This document shows, one piece after another, positions 13,449 to 13,584 of a stretch of DNA of 13,584 nucleotides. How positions within the stretch are numbered: the stretch's first letter is position 1; every line of letters begins with the position of its first letter. This DNA is from JAKAWW01 sp049965095. Its GTDB lineage: Archaea > Micrarchaeota > Micrarchaeia > Micrarchaeales > Micrarchaeaceae. Both the position numbers and the translations under genes were made by a program. The notes under the pieces were generated by a model. That model made no database searches, was not told the origin of the DNA, and saw nothing but the letters and a program-made list of their open reading frames with translations. Location: NCBI GenBank assembly GCA_049965095.1, contig JBMFWR010000017.1, forward strand, positions 1 to 13,584, written 5' to 3'.

Positions 13449-13502
13449 CCCGCATGGAAAGCAGGTTTCTCTCTCTTTCGAAGACAAATCCCTGCCAATA
13501 CC

Positions 13503-13584
13503 ATGCGAGATGATTACATGAAAATAGGCGACCTAAAATATAAAATACCAGAGGTTCTTGCGTATGCAAGAATAGTATCAAAGA
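13503..13584 (+). CDS. start of an unrecognised gene, cut by the window end
   Basis: An open frame reading MRDDYMKIGDLKYKIPEVL and continuing AYARIVSK to the edge, 27 residues visible. ATG 13518 is an alternative start with GAGATGAT just upstream. The visible part is soluble and charged, without a signal peptide. Too short to assign. A TATA box at 13438 supports transcription in this direction, divergent from the surface operon. Confidence 0.45.
   Translation, partial: MRDDYMKIGDLKYKIPEVLAYARIVSK

Noticed and set aside
13348..13581. Long N-terminal extension of the type II membrane protein to 13581
   Set aside because: It overlaps a strong minus-strand TATA box at 13372-13386 and a divergent plus-strand promoter; a start site near 13354 would exclude it.

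Overview
The window is chromosomal DNA from an archaeon. It carries a histone-fold protein, the exosome core (Rrp4, Rrp41, Rrp42), RNase P proteins Pop5 and Rpp30, SBDS, a proteasome alpha subunit, eL43 (L37Ae), RNA polymerase subunit P, Orc1/Cdc6 and the primase large subunit. Genes are short and tightly packed: several stops abut or overlap the next start, and intergenic gaps are mostly 0-40 bases. Many starts have a GGTGA Shine-Dalgarno. Together with a reduced primase subunit this suggests a small-genome lineage of the DPANN type; that placement is inference.

Layout. (1) 1-191: what looks like the right end of an IS200/IS605-family (TnpB) element, then a promoter region. (2) 192-1250, plus strand: an operon of histone, a zinc-ribbon protein of unknown function and a PRC-barrel protein. 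(3) 1282-7775, minus strand: an informational superoperon. In transcription order it is orc1/cdc6, rnp3 (Rpp30), rnp2 (Pop5), an internal promoter, psmA, sbds, rrp4, rrp41, rrp42, rpl37ae, an unknown 118-residue gene and rpoP. It couples replication initiation, tRNA processing, protein and RNA turnover, ribosome maturation and transcription. (4) 7776-7966: a gene-free AT-rich stretch with spaced repeats, a candidate origin or control region. (5) 7967-9193: tRNA-Pro(CGG) on minus, and divergently a primase large subunit gene followed by an overlapping 55-residue zinc protein on plus.

(6) 9233-13347, minus strand: a cell-surface operon. It encodes a sequon-rich type II membrane protein, a polytopic GT-C (PMT/ArnT-like) glycosyltransferase and a sequon-rich beta-helix surface protein with a signal peptide and a C-terminal anchor. 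(7) 13438-13584: a divergent promoter and the start of an unrecognised plus-strand gene cut by the window edge.

The most noteworthy points are a primase large subunit that has lost its 4Fe-4S cysteine set and is coupled to a small cysteine-rich protein; the repeats beside orc1/cdc6; a tRNA-Pro with a poorly paired D-stem; an unknown gene between rpl37ae and rpoP; the transposon end with its possible guide RNA terminus; and the surface glycoprotein operon. All calls come from reading the sequence; no database search was run.
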